From Rhizobacter sp. Root1221 (GTDB lineage: Bacteria > Pseudomonadota > Gammaproteobacteria > Burkholderiales > Burkholderiaceae_C): 64,000 nucleotides of DNA. The position numbers and the translations under genes were made by a program. Shown here piece after piece: positions 19,614-28,600 of this stretch. Under the pieces are notes generated by a model that saw only the letters and a program-made list of their open reading frames with translations, was not told where the DNA came from and did no database searches. Where the stretch lies: NCBI RefSeq assembly GCF_001425785.1, contig NZ_LMDI01000026.1:1-64000 (forward strand). The letters run 5' to 3'. Position 1 is the stretch's first letter; each line of letters starts with the position of its first letter.

Positions 19614-20414
19614 TCAGCGCAAGGGCTGGTAGCGCGATGCCGCTTCGTTGCTCGAGAGGTGGGGTGCCATCGCCTTGCGCGCGCCTTCGTAGGCGTCCCA
19701 GAGGCGGCCGTCATGCAGCGACGGAAGCGTCACCGACTCGCCACGCTCGAAGCCCCGCAAGGCGGCATCCACCAGGTCTTCGGCACGCATCACGATCTGC
19801 GCCGGCAAGTGCTCCACGGGAAGGCCGCCGCGTGCCCAGAACTCGGTGGCCGTCGCACCCGGCAGCACGGCTTGCACCCGCACGCCCTTGCCGGCCAGCT
19901 CGTGCTGCAGCGATTGGCTGAAGGCCAACACGAAAGCCTTGCTGCCGCCATACACGCCATTCAAGGTTTCCGGCGAGACGGCCGCGACGGAGGCGATGTT
20001 GATCAGCGCACCGTTGCCGCGTGCCACGAAGCCGGGGACCACCGCGTAGCTCAGCCGGGTCAGCGCCGTGACGTTGAGGTCGATCATGCGCGCCATCTGG
20101 TCCACGTCGCTCTCCAGAAGCGACGTGTGCGTGCCGATGCCGGCGTTGTTGACCAGCAGGGTGATGCTGGCATCGCGCTTGAGCTTGTTCTCCACGCTGC
20201 GCAGCGCCACCGGGTCGTTCAGGTCGGCGGGGAAGACTTCCACTGCGCGCCCATGGCGGCTGCTGATGTCCCCAGCCAGCGGGTTCAAACGCTCGCGGCC
20301 GCGGGCGACGAGGATGAGGTCGTAGCCCCGCTGCGCCAGGCGGTCGGCGTAGAGAGCGCCGATGCCGGAGGAGGCTCCGGTGATGAGGGCGGTGCCCGGG
20401 TTCGTCTGCGTCAT
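19614..20414 (-). CDS. Short-chain dehydrogenase/reductase
   Basis: 266-residue classical SDR. The cofactor motif TGASSGIG is at residues 12-19, NNAG follows in LLVNNAGIG, and the active-site YxxxK is YGGSK. The pattern LVARGRERL after the second strand suggests NADP(H). The frame extends 26 codons further up, but the ATG at 20414 gives a normal SDR N-terminus (MTQTNPGTALITG) and leaves room for the divergent promoter. The neighbours are an alpha/beta hydrolase and a divergent AraC-family gene. Substrate unknown. Confidence 0.88.
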   Translation of the reverse strand: MTQTNPGTALITGASSGIGALYADRLAQRGYDLILVARGRERLNPLAGDISSRHGRAVEVFPADLNDPVALRSVENKLKRDASITLLVNNAGIGTHTSLLESDVDQMARMIDLNVTALTRLSYAVVPGFVARGNGALINIASVAAVSPETLNGVYGGSKAFVLAFSQSLQHELAGKGVRVQAVLPGATATEFWARGGLPVEHLPAQIVMRAEDLVDAALRGFERGESVTLPSLHDGRLWDAYEGARKAMAPHLSSNEAASRYQPLR

Positions 20415-20524
20415 GGTGGTGTTTCGTTTCTGGTTGCGATGAAGCGCATGTTGTGCCGTCAGGCGTCTGGCGTAAATGACGCGTATAGTCACGTTTTATG
20501 CCATCCGCTCTCCGGAGATAGAAA
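20415..20524. promoter_or_regulatory. Divergent intergenic region, SDR / GlxA-type regulator
   Basis: 110 bases separate the SDR start from the AraC-family start and must hold both promoters. It is less GC-rich than its surroundings (for example the stretch around 20470-20500), and GGAGATAG lies just before the AraC start. No clear inverted repeat was found by eye. Confidence 0.4.
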
Positions 20525-21472
20525 ATGCACAAGATCGGCTACGTCCTGCCGGCCGGCTTCCAGGTGATGGCGCTGGCCACGCAGGCGGTCTTCGAGTTCG
20601 CCAACCTTGTGGCGGGCGAGCCCTTCTACGAGGTGACTTGCCACTCGATGCCCGGTGGCAGCGTGAAGGCATCGCTAGGCACGGCCCTGCAGACGCGTCC
20701 CTTCACCGCACGCAGCACCGCAGACACCTGGATGGTGGTGGGCGTGATCGACCCGTTGGCCACACCCTCACCATCCCAATTGCTGCATGCGCTGCAAAAG
20801 TGCAGCGCTCGGGCACGTCGGACCATAGGGCTGTGCACCGGAGCCTTCGTCCTGGCCGAGGCAGGCCTGCTGGCCAGGCGACGCGCCACGACACACTGGG
20901 CCTATGCGGACGCACTGCAACAGCGGCATCCCGATGTCCAGGTCGAGCCGGACCGCATCTTCATCGCCGATGACCCGATCTGGACCTCGGCCGGCATGAC
21001 GGCGGAACTGGATCTGGCGCTCGGCCTCGTCGAGAAGGACCTGGGCGACGACGTGGCGCGATCGGTAGCGCACCGGCTGGTCATGCATCAGCGTCGTTCG
21101 GGCGGCCAGTCGCAGCATTCGGAGATCCTGAATCTCGCGCCGCGCTCGGACCGCATCGCGCGGGCGCTGGAGCATGCCCGCCGTCACTTGGCGCAGTCGT
21201 TGAGCGTGGAAGAACTCGCTGCGGCCGCGAACCTCAGCCCGCGCCAGTTCAGCCGTGTGTTCACGGCCGAGACCGGCCAGTCGCCAGCCAAGGCGGTAGA
21301 GCGTCTGCGTGTGGAGGCAGCGCGCTTGATGATCGAGCGCAGCCGCCATCCGCTGGAGGTGGTTGCACGCGAAACGGGCTTTCGCGATCGGCGCCATCTT
21401 CGCGAGGCGTTCATGCGGGGCTTCGGCAAGCCGCCTCAGTCACTCAGGCGCGACGCCCGCCTGGGGTTCTGA
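20525..21472 (+). CDS. GlxA-type AraC-family transcriptional regulator (DJ-1/PfpI domain plus HTH)
   Basis: 315 residues. The first 190 form a DJ-1/PfpI-like amidotransferase-fold sensor domain, with IGLCTGAFVLAEAGLL holding the nucleophile-elbow cysteine position, followed by TTHWAYADAL. The last 100 residues are an AraC/XylS double helix-turn-helix (SVEELAAAANLSPRQFSRVF..., then EVVARETGFRDRRHLREAF). The ribosome binding site GGAGATAGAAA precedes the ATG. It probably controls the divergent SDR and hydrolase genes; the ligand is unknown. Confidence 0.92.
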   Translation: MHKIGYVLPAGFQVMALATQAVFEFANLVAGEPFYEVTCHSMPGGSVKASLGTALQTRPFTARSTADTWMVVGVIDPLATPSPSQLLHALQKCSARARRTIGLCTGAFVLAEAGLLARRRATTHWAYADALQQRHPDVQVEPDRIFIADDPIWTSAGMTAELDLALGLVEKDLGDDVARSVAHRLVMHQRRSGGQSQHSEILNLAPRSDRIARALEHARRHLAQSLSVEELAAAANLSPRQFSRVFTAETGQSPAKAVERLRVEAARLMIERSRHPLEVVARETGFRDRRHLREAFMRGFGKPPQSLRRDARLGF

Positions 21473-21760
21473 AGTGTGTCGAGATGACGGTGACAGTCTT
21501 GCCATGCGTCGATCGTCGTCAATCGGCACACGAGACGGATCACTCGTTCACGAGCACTGGCGCTGCCATGCGATGCCTGGATTGGAGCTGGACGCGGGGC
21601 CCGCCGCTTCTGCCTGCGCGATGCAGATCAAAAGCGGCTGGTCCTGGGCAAGAGCGTCTACGGCTGCGCGCCACTTGGCCCGTCCTACCTAAACCGCTTA
21701 CGAAGGACTGCTGAGGGTCGAGGCAACCTGCTGTTCGCAGCCGAACCAGACCGTCGCCTC
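21473..21760. other. Convergent intergenic region without an identifiable gene
   Basis: 288 bases between two convergent regulator genes. One plus-strand frame (about 21600-21720) reads somewhat protein-like (DADQKRLVLGKSVYGCAP), but no start, domain or partner frame supports a gene. No terminator hairpin with a T-run was seen. It may be a decayed gene end. Confidence 0.4.
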
Positions 21761-22663
21761 TCAAAGCGCCTCTGCCAGCAACTCAGCCAGGGTCCGCCGC
21801 AACCAGGCATTCGCCGCATCCGCATGAAACCGCTCGTGCCAATGCTGCTTCACGGCAAACGGCGGCAGGCGCAATGGCGGTTCGAGCAACTGCACCCGTT
21901 CCTGCTGCACGAGAGCCAGGCCCAGGCGGCGCGGCGCGATGACCAGCAGCTCCGTCTGGGCGACGATTCGCGCGACACCGAGGAAGCTGGGCACCTTCAG
22001 TGCGACCCGCCGCTCGAAGCCGCGCTGGGCCATGACCTTGTCGACGATCGCGTGGCCAGTACCGGAGGTGGTGACCACAAGGTGACCCTCGGCGAGGAAC
22101 TTCGCGCGCGTGAGACGCGGCCCCTGGATGCGCGGGTGGTCGGCCGCGGCCAGGCAGACGAAGTCCTGCTTGAAGAGTGTCTGCTGGTAGAAGCCGGCCT
22201 CGAGGTGCGGCATGAAGCCCACGGCGAGGTCGATCTCGCCGCTCTCGAGCCGGCGGGGGCTGTCGACGGAGATTCGCTCGGCTTCGATCACGACACCTGG
22301 CGCAATGCGCCGCAGGTGATTCACGAGGGCCGGCAGCACGACGATCTCGCTGATGTCGGTCATGCAGATGCGGAATTCCCGCGTAGCGGTTCCGGGGTCG
22401 AACCCGGGACGCGCGCCGGCGAGTCGCGACAAGCGCTCCACCGTGTCCACCAACTCGAGGTAGAGCGCCTGCGCGTGCACCGTGGGTGCCATCCCCTGCG
22501 ACGTGCGCACGAACAGGCGGTCGCCGAAATGCAGGCGAAGCTTGTTCAGCGCCGTGCTGGCGTTGGCCTGTGCAATGCCCAGCCGCTCGGCTGCGCGCGA
22601 CACGTTTCCCGTGCGGTAGATCTCGATGAAGACATGCAGCCAGTCGAGGTCGAGCTTCGCCAT
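21761..22663 (-). CDS. LysR-family regulator of the gentisate operon
   Basis: 300-residue LysR-type regulator. The N-terminal winged HTH reads LDWLHVFIEIYRTGNVSRAAERLGIAQ at 5-31, followed by ANASTALNKLR. The effector-binding domain covers about 90-300 with the usual alternating pattern. The start ATG 22663 (MAKLDLDWLHVF) is favoured over an upstream ATG at 22750, which overlaps the divergent promoter. It is divergent from 3-hydroxybenzoate 6-hydroxylase and so probably activates the gentisate genes in response to 3-hydroxybenzoate or gentisate, as in related clusters. Confidence 0.92.
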   Translation of the reverse strand: MAKLDLDWLHVFIEIYRTGNVSRAAERLGIAQANASTALNKLRLHFGDRLFVRTSQGMAPTVHAQALYLELVDTVERLSRLAGARPGFDPGTATREFRICMTDISEIVVLPALVNHLRRIAPGVVIEAERISVDSPRRLESGEIDLAVGFMPHLEAGFYQQTLFKQDFVCLAAADHPRIQGPRLTRAKFLAEGHLVVTTSGTGHAIVDKVMAQRGFERRVALKVPSFLGVARIVAQTELLVIAPRRLGLALVQQERVQLLEPPLRLPPFAVKQHWHERFHADAANAWLRRTLAELLAEAL

Positions 22664-22784
22664 GACGCCCCTTCTATCAAGAAATCGGATTGCAAGTATA
22701 CGAGTCGTCGGCTTTTCCGGATGCCCTGATCGACCCAAACTCGCCCCCAAGACGGCCGGATGGATCGCCGTCGCGGAGACAGAG
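22664..22784. promoter_or_regulatory. Divergent promoter region, LysR / gentisate operon
   Basis: 121 bases between the LysR start and the hydroxylase start. An AT-richer stretch runs from about 22675 to 22701 and contains GTATAC at 22696-22701. This is where a LysR binding site would be expected, but no unambiguous T-N11-A palindrome or promoter hexamers could be fixed by eye. Confidence 0.45.
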
Positions 22785-23990
22785 ATGGACGATCAGAAGA
22801 CACAAGGCGCAGCCGGAACCGTGCTGGTCGCGGGAGGTGGCATCGGCGGCATCGCAGCCGCGCTCGCGCTGACGCGCCGGGGGTTCCGGGTCAAGGTGCT
22901 GGAACAGGCCGCCCAGCTGGGCGAGATCGGCGCCGGCATCCAGCTGGGTCCGAACGCCTTTGCCGCCTTCGACGCCCTGGGCGTCGGTGACCTGCTGCGC
23001 AGCCGCGCCGTCTACACCGACGAGATGGTGATGCACGATGCGCTCGACGAATCCCTCGTCGGCCGCATCCCCACCGGCGAGGCGTTCCGCCGGCGGTTCG
23101 GCAACCCGTATGCGGTGATCCACCGCGCGGACATCCACCTGTCGCTGCTCGAAGCGGCGCAGGCGACCGATCGCATCGAGGTGGTCACGTCGTTCCAGGT
23201 CGATCGCACCGAGCAGGGTGATGGCGTGGTCGAGGTGCGGGACCGTGCGGGGCACGTCCACCGCGGTGTCGCACTCATCGCGGCGGACGGCATCAAGTCG
23301 GCGGTGCGCCAGCAGTACGTCGGCGACGCGCCGCGCGTGTCGGGCCACGTGGTGTACCGCGCCGTGGTGGACCGGGAGCGCTTCCCGCCTGACCTGCAGT
23401 GGAATGCCGCGAGCATCTGGGTCGGCCCGAACTGCCACCTGGTGCACTACCCGCTGCGCGGCGGCGAGCAATACAACGTGGTCGTCACGTTCCACAGCCG
23501 CGACGAGGAAACCTGGAGCGTGCGGCAGGGGAGCGCCGAGGAAGTGCAGAGCTACTTCCAGGACATCTGCCCGAAGGCACGCCAGCTGATCGAGCTGCCG
23601 AACGATTGGAAGCGCTGGGCCACCGCCGACCGCGAGCCCATCGGCGAGTGGACGTTCGGCCGCGCCGCGCTGTTGGGCGACGCGGCGCATCCGACCTTGC
23701 AGTACCTCGCGCAGGGCGCCTGCATGGCCCTCGAAGACGCCGTCACGCTGGGCGAGGCGCTGCGCGTCTGCGACAACGACTTCGTGGCCGCGTTCGCGCG
23801 CTACCAGCAAGCCCGCGTCGCGCGAACTGCGCGGGTGGTGCTGTCTGCCCGTGAGATGGGCCGGATCTTCCATGCCCAGGGCGTCGAGCGGCTCGTCCGC
23901 AACAGCCTGTGGCAGGGCCGTGATGCCGATCGCTTCTACGACGCGATGGCATGGCTCTACGGCTGGACCGCCGAGACCTGCCTCGCCTGA
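22785..23990 (+). CDS. nagX: 3-hydroxybenzoate 6-monooxygenase (FAD-dependent)
   Basis: 401-residue single-component flavoprotein hydroxylase. The FAD motif VAGGGIGGIAAALAL starts at residue 15, the DG motif is in LIAADGIKSAVR and the second FAD motif is ALLGDAAHPTLQYLAQGACMALEDA. It hydroxylates 3-hydroxybenzoate para to the OH to give gentisate with NAD(P)H and O2. The frame opens further up, but ATG 22785 lies at the end of the intergenic region and gives the family start. The next three genes carry gentisate to fumarate and pyruvate, which points to 3-hydroxybenzoate over salicylate. Related names in other species are xlnD and mhbM. Confidence 0.88.
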   Translation: MDDQKTQGAAGTVLVAGGGIGGIAAALALTRRGFRVKVLEQAAQLGEIGAGIQLGPNAFAAFDALGVGDLLRSRAVYTDEMVMHDALDESLVGRIPTGEAFRRRFGNPYAVIHRADIHLSLLEAAQATDRIEVVTSFQVDRTEQGDGVVEVRDRAGHVHRGVALIAADGIKSAVRQQYVGDAPRVSGHVVYRAVVDRERFPPDLQWNAASIWVGPNCHLVHYPLRGGEQYNVVVTFHSRDEETWSVRQGSAEEVQSYFQDICPKARQLIELPNDWKRWATADREPIGEWTFGRAALLGDAAHPTLQYLAQGACMALEDAVTLGEALRVCDNDFVAAFARYQQARVARTARVVLSAREMGRIFHAQGVERLVRNSLWQGRDADRFYDAMAWLYGWTAETCLA

Positions 23991-24017
23991 ACCCCAAAAC
24001 GACGAAGGAGCTTCACC

Positions 24018-25061
24018 ATGCTGGAACTCGGCCGATTGGAAGACCTGCCCGCGGACTACCGTGCGGCCCTCACCGCCCACAACCTCGTCCCGCTGTGGCC
24101 CAGCCTGCGCTCGCTGCTGCCGCCCGACGCGCCGCGTCCCGCAACGCGGGCGACGCACTGGTCCTACGAGACCCTGCGCCCGCTGCTGCTGCGCGCAGGC
24201 GACCTGACCCCGATCGAGAAGGCGGAGCGCCGGGTCCTCGTGCTCGCCAACCCCGGCCACGGCCTCGAACGCATGCAGGCGAGCGCTGCGATCTACCTCG
24301 GCATGCAGCTGCTGTTGCCGGGCGAATGGGCGCCGGCCCACCGTCACACGCCCAACGCGGTGCGGATGATCGTGGAGGGCGATGGCGCCTACACGACGGT
24401 CGACGGCGAGAAGTGCCCCATGGAACGCGGCGACCTCGTGCTCACGCCCACCGGGCTGTGGCATGAACACGGGCACGACGGCGACCAACCGGTGGTGTGG
24501 CTCGACGTGCTGGACCTGCCGCTGGTGCATTACCTCGAGGCCAGCTACCACGTCGATGGTCCGCGCCAGGCGGTGCGTCCCGGCCGGACCGACGAACGCT
24601 ACGCTGGCGCCGGCGTCGTGCCGTCGCCGATGTTCCAGCGCGACGGCGCAGGCCGGCCGTACCCGGTGCTGCGCTACCCGTGGTCGCGCACCCGCGCCGC
24701 GCTGGAGGCATTGGCCGCAGCGCAGCACGCAGACGGCGCGGTGCAGGTGACCTACGTGAACCCGGAGACCGGCGCCGACGTGCAGAACATCCTCGGCTAC
24801 CACGCACTGATGCTGCGCCCGAACCAACAGCTGACGCTGCCGCGCCGGTCGCCGGCTGCCGTCTTCCACGTGATCGAGGGTGCGGCGGAGCTGAGCGCCG
24901 GAGACCACCTGCACGCGATGCAGCTGGCCGACACCTGCGCCGTGCCGGGCTTCTGCACGGTCACGCTGCGCAACCCTTCCGACCGCACGCCGGCTTTCCT
25001 TTTCGTGGCCGATGAATCGCCGCTGCACCGCAAGCTCGGCCTCTATGAGACCCGCGACTGA
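24018..25061 (+). CDS. nagI: Gentisate 1,2-dioxygenase
   Basis: 347-residue bicupin. The N-terminal cupin carries the iron ligands H108 and H110 in APAHRHTPNAVR and a third histidine in LWHEHGH (149-151). The second cupin (about 260-340) is degenerate, as in the family. It cleaves gentisate between C1 and C2 to maleylpyruvate. GAAGGAG precedes the ATG. It lies 27 bases after the hydroxylase and 34 bases before the hydrolase gene. Confidence 0.94.
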   Translation: MLELGRLEDLPADYRAALTAHNLVPLWPSLRSLLPPDAPRPATRATHWSYETLRPLLLRAGDLTPIEKAERRVLVLANPGHGLERMQASAAIYLGMQLLLPGEWAPAHRHTPNAVRMIVEGDGAYTTVDGEKCPMERGDLVLTPTGLWHEHGHDGDQPVVWLDVLDLPLVHYLEASYHVDGPRQAVRPGRTDERYAGAGVVPSPMFQRDGAGRPYPVLRYPWSRTRAALEALAAAQHADGAVQVTYVNPETGADVQNILGYHALMLRPNQQLTLPRRSPAAVFHVIEGAAELSAGDHLHAMQLADTCAVPGFCTVTLRNPSDRTPAFLFVADESPLHRKLGLYETRD

Positions 25062-25095
25062 CTCGCGTTGCTTTTTTTTCCCCCAGGAGACTTCG

Positions 25096-25800
25096 ATGAG
25101 CACCACCTACCTCTGGAACCCGCCCGCCGTGCGCTCGCTCCCCGTGCGTGGCGAGGCCGCCCGCCTGCCGATCAACCGCCTGTTCTTCGTCGGCCGCAAC
25201 TACCACGCGCATGCGGTGGAGATGGGCAAGCCCGTCGACAAGGCGTCGGCCCAGCTTTTCTACTTCACGAAGGCGCCGCAGACGCTCGTCGAGTCAGGTG
25301 CCACGACGGCCTACCCGCCTGGAACCTCGAACTTCCACCACGAGATGGAACTGGTGGTTGCCATCGGCAAGCCGGGCTTCCGGGTGCCGGCCGACCAGGC
25401 ACACGAACTGGTCTACGGCTACGCGTGCGGCCTCGACATGACCCGCCGCGACCTGCAACTGGTGGCCCGGGAGCAGGGCCGGCCGTGGGACCTCGGCAAG
25501 GACGTCGAGGAGTCTTCAGTGGTGTCCGAGGTGGTGCCGATGCCGGGCCGGGTGCTTGAACGCGGTGCGATCACGTTGAGCGTGAACGAGCAGGTTCGCC
25601 AGCAGTCCGACATCGGCATGCTGATCTGGAACGTCCGCGAGGTGATCGCCGACCTGTCCCGCTTCTACCACCTGCAACCGGGCGACCTGATCTTCACCGG
25701 CACGCCCGAGGGCGTGGGGCCGGTCGTGGCGGGCGACCGCATCGACGGCCACATCGACGGCGTCGGGGACATTCGCCTGACGGTTGGCGCGGCCGAGTGA
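25096..25800 (+). CDS. nagK: Fumarylpyruvate hydrolase, FAH family
   Basis: 234 residues, the compact FAH-family fold. Metal ligands are in SNFHHEMELVVAIG (two Glu near residue 80) and GYACGLDMTRRDLQ (Asp), and VGRNYHAHAVEMG near residue 36 is the family start of the core. It splits 3-fumarylpyruvate to fumarate and pyruvate, the last step of the gentisate route. ATG 25096 has CAGGAGA upstream. The preceding sequence is T-rich (25070-25081) but without a hairpin. It is followed by the isomerase after 13 bases. Confidence 0.93.
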   Translation: MSTTYLWNPPAVRSLPVRGEAARLPINRLFFVGRNYHAHAVEMGKPVDKASAQLFYFTKAPQTLVESGATTAYPPGTSNFHHEMELVVAIGKPGFRVPADQAHELVYGYACGLDMTRRDLQLVAREQGRPWDLGKDVEESSVVSEVVPMPGRVLERGAITLSVNEQVRQQSDIGMLIWNVREVIADLSRFYHLQPGDLIFTGTPEGVGPVVAGDRIDGHIDGVGDIRLTVGAAE

Positions 25801-25813
25801 ACGGAGGCGCGCG

Positions 25814-26461
25814 ATGGCTTTCCGGCTCCACAACTTCTTCCGCAGCGGGACGTCGCACCGGTTGCGCATCGCCCTGAACCTCAAAGGCCTGCCGTACGAC
25901 TACGTGCCGGTGAACCTGCCGAAACTCGAGCACCAGTCCGCCGCGTACAAGGCGATCCAGCCCCAGGGGCTCGTGCCGGCGCTGGTGGACGGCGACACGG
26001 CGCTGATCCAGTCCCCCGCGATCATCGAATGGCTCGAGGAGACGCATCCGGCGCCACCGCTGCTGCCGGCCGATCCGCTGTCCCGGGCCCGCGTGCGGGC
26101 GCTGGCCGCCATCGTGGGCTGCGACATCCATCCGCTGAACAACCGGCGGGTGCTGGAGACGCTGCGCCATTCACTGTCGTGCGACGAGGCCGCGGTGACT
26201 CGCTGGTGCGAGTCGTGGATCGTCGAAGGTTTCGACGCCTGCGAGACGCTGCTGGCCGCTGACCCGCAGCGCAGCGCCGGCTTCAGTTGGGGCCATGCAC
26301 CGACCCTGGCCGACGTGTACCTCGTGCCGCAGGTGGAGAGCGCACGCCGCTTCAAGGTGGACATCACCCGCTGGCCTCGCATTGCCGAGATCGATGCGAC
26401 CTGCGGACGGCTCGACGCCTTCGCACGCGCCGCACCCGCGTTGCAGCCCGACGCCCCCTGA
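25814..26461 (+). CDS. nagL: Maleylpyruvate isomerase, zeta-class GST family
   Basis: 215-residue glutathione S-transferase-like protein. The zeta-class active-site region is FFRSGTSHRLRIALNLKG at residues 8-25, the thioredoxin-fold cis-proline region PQGLVPALVDGD follows, and the helical C-terminal half is normal. It converts maleylpyruvate to fumarylpyruvate with glutathione. ATG 25814 is preceded by CGGAGG. Maleylacetoacetate isomerases are close relatives, but the gentisate neighbours decide the call. Confidence 0.92.
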   Translation: MAFRLHNFFRSGTSHRLRIALNLKGLPYDYVPVNLPKLEHQSAAYKAIQPQGLVPALVDGDTALIQSPAIIEWLEETHPAPPLLPADPLSRARVRALAAIVGCDIHPLNNRRVLETLRHSLSCDEAAVTRWCESWIVEGFDACETLLAADPQRSAGFSWGHAPTLADVYLVPQVESARRFKVDITRWPRIAEIDATCGRLDAFARAAPALQPDAP

Positions 26462-26543
26462 AATCCCCATTTCCCCAAAAACTTCCGGCGCCGAAAAGGC
26501 CGGCCGTGTCCGCCGGTGCCGGACGATCCAGGAGACTTTCATC

Positions 26544-27542
26544 ATGCGCACCTCGACCCACTTCTCACCCCGGCGGCGGTGGACCCTTGCCTGCGTGATC
26601 GCCGGCGCGCTTGCCGGCACCGCAGGCAGTGCGATGGCCGCCGATGCGTTCCCGTCCCGCCCGGTGACGGTCTTCACGGCGTTTGCGCCAGGCAGTGGCC
26701 CTGACGCTGTGCTACGTCTTGTCGCGGACAAACTCGGCAAGCGTTGGAGCCAGCGTGTGCTGGTGGAAAACCGCCCTGGCGGCGGTGGATTCATTGCGAT
26801 CGAGGCCGCGAAGCGCGCTCCGGCCGATGGCTACACGCTGCTGCAGCTCGACAGCGAACACCTCGCCGCGCTGCCGCTCCTCTACAAGTCGCGCGGTTTC
26901 GACACCTTGAAGGCGTTCGAACCGGTCGCGATCCTGTTCCGCACGCCGTTCCTGATCGCAGTGCCCGCCACCTCCGGGTGGAAGTCCATGGCCGACCTGG
27001 CCGCCGCCGCCAAGGCAAAGCCGCTCACCTACGGCTCGTGGGGCGTCGGGAGCCGTGGCCACCTGGGTGCCGAGCAACTGGAAATGTTGACTGGCACCGC
27101 GATGCAGCACGTGCCGTTTCGCGAGGTGTCCCAGCTCTACATGTCCGTGGCGGCGGACGACGTGTCGTGGGCGTTCGGCACCATCCCGTCCAGCCAGGGG
27201 TCGTACAAGGCCGGCAAGATCAGGTACCTGGCGGTGGCTGCGACCAAGCGGCTGCCGCAGTTCCCCGATGTCCCCACGGTGACCGAAGCTGGCGGGCCGA
27301 CCGGACTCGAGGTCAATTCGTTCGTGGTGCTGGTCGCGCCGCGCGGCTTGCCGCCGGCCGTGCGCGACCGAATCAACGCCGACGTGCGAGGTGTCATTGC
27401 CGAGACCGACATCCAGGCGCGCTTCGACACCTTCGCGTTCGAAACGCTCGGCTGGTCACCGCAGGAGATCGAACGACAGGCCGGGATCAAGGCGAAGACT
27501 TATGGAGAGCTCGTGGCGCGTAAGCACATCAGCCTCGAATGA
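26544..27542 (+). CDS. Bug-family periplasmic binding protein (tripartite tricarboxylate transporter type)
   Basis: 332 residues with a long, arginine-containing signal peptide cleaved near SAMA-AD (about residue 31). The mature protein starts FPSRPVTVFTAFAPGSGPDAVLRL and contains RPGGGGFIAIEAAKRAPADGYTLL, the hallmark of the Bug/TctC family. CAGGAGAC lies before the start. It is the last gene of the gentisate operon. No TctA/TctB membrane genes are nearby, so it is an orphan receptor. 3-Hydroxybenzoate or gentisate are plausible ligands, by context only. Confidence 0.92.
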   Translation: MRTSTHFSPRRRWTLACVIAGALAGTAGSAMAADAFPSRPVTVFTAFAPGSGPDAVLRLVADKLGKRWSQRVLVENRPGGGGFIAIEAAKRAPADGYTLLQLDSEHLAALPLLYKSRGFDTLKAFEPVAILFRTPFLIAVPATSGWKSMADLAAAAKAKPLTYGSWGVGSRGHLGAEQLEMLTGTAMQHVPFREVSQLYMSVAADDVSWAFGTIPSSQGSYKAGKIRYLAVAATKRLPQFPDVPTVTEAGGPTGLEVNSFVVLVAPRGLPPAVRDRINADVRGVIAETDIQARFDTFAFETLGWSPQEIERQAGIKAKTYGELVARKHISLE

Positions 27543-27588
27543 TCCAACGAGAGATGGGGCGTCGAGGGTCGCGTCTCGCCAGAAGCAG

Positions 27589-28527
27589 CTACCCGGCCGC
27601 AGCCGCGCTCTCGCGGTCGGTCCAGTGAATCGACGAGGGGTGCGCGGCGATCTGGCGCTTCAGGTGCTGCACGAAACCGAGCACACTCGCCGCGGCGTTG
27701 CGGCGGGTGGGCACGAGGGCGACGGCATCCGCGGACGGCAGTTGCCAGCTGGGCAGCAACCGCACCAGCGCCTCGGCCGAGACCAGGCGTTCCACATGCC
27801 ACGCTGACCGCATGGCGATGCCGTGGCCGGCCACGGCCCAACGCACCAGGGTCTCGCCATCGTTGGTCACCATGGCCGCCTTCAGGCGCACGGTCTCCGT
27901 CGTGCCGTCGCGTTCAAGGTGCCACAGGGTGGCGTCTTCATCGTTCTCGCGCAAGCCGAGGATGCGGTGGCGGGCGAGGTCCGACGGGGCGTGAGGCGCG
28001 GCGTGTTCGCGCAGGTAGGCCGGGCTCGCGCAAAGCCATCGGGCATTCCGGGCGAGCGGGTAGGCCACGGCGGATGAATCCCGCAATTCACCGACATGCA
28101 CCACCACGTCCGCGGCGCCTTCCTGGTCGCGTGTGGGCCGTTCACTCAAGACGAGTTCGCAGCGCAATGCCGGGTGCAACCTGCCGAATCCGGCCATGGC
28201 CGGCGCGACGAACTCGCGGCCGAACCCGAACGGGGCCACGATGCGCAGCGAGCCCGAGAACCCCGATTGGCCCCCGCGCAGCGCCATCTCCGCGTTGTCG
28301 AGCCGTTCGAGCAGGTCCACGGCCGTGGCGGCCAGCTGCGCGCCCGCGTCGGTGAGGGACAGCCGGCGCGTGGTGCGCAACACCAGCGTCGTTCCCGCCC
28401 TGGTCTCCAGCGCCTTCAGGCGAACCGACAGCGACGGCGGCGTGACCTCGAGCGTGCGCGCGGCCTGCGCAAGTGACGCGCTGCGGGACAGGCAGGCCAT
28501 GAATCGGAGGTCCTCGACTGTCAGCAC
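27589..28527 (-). CDS. LysR-family transcriptional regulator
   Basis: 312-residue LysR-type regulator with HTH LTVEDLRFMACLSRSASLAQAARTLEVTPPSLSVRL at 2-36. The effector domain includes LRIVAPFGFGREFVAPAMAGF, the CrgA-like pattern. The frame extends to 28701. The GTG at 28527 gives the exact family start (LTVEDLRFM); ATG 28575 is an alternative. It diverges from the D-threonine-aldolase-like gene, which it probably regulates. It converges with the Bug gene with only 46 bases between stops. Confidence 0.9.
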   Translation of the reverse strand: MLTVEDLRFMACLSRSASLAQAARTLEVTPPSLSVRLKALETRAGTTLVLRTTRRLSLTDAGAQLAATAVDLLERLDNAEMALRGGQSGFSGSLRIVAPFGFGREFVAPAMAGFGRLHPALRCELVLSERPTRDQEGAADVVVHVGELRDSSAVAYPLARNARWLCASPAYLREHAAPHAPSDLARHRILGLRENDEDATLWHLERDGTTETVRLKAAMVTNDGETLVRWAVAGHGIAMRSAWHVERLVSAEALVRLLPSWQLPSADAVALVPTRRNAAASVLGFVQHLKRQIAAHPSSIHWTDRESAAAAG

Positions 28528-28600
28528 GGCGGCACCATGAAGTTCTGCTAAAGGATGAATGTAGCAGTGGCCCATTCGCCGGGCGGGGAGCGCGCCCACC

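Noticed and set aside
21473-21760. Possible decayed gene or mobile element remnant
   Set aside because: A short protein-like stretch is visible, but no terminal repeats, transposase motif or continuous frame supports it.
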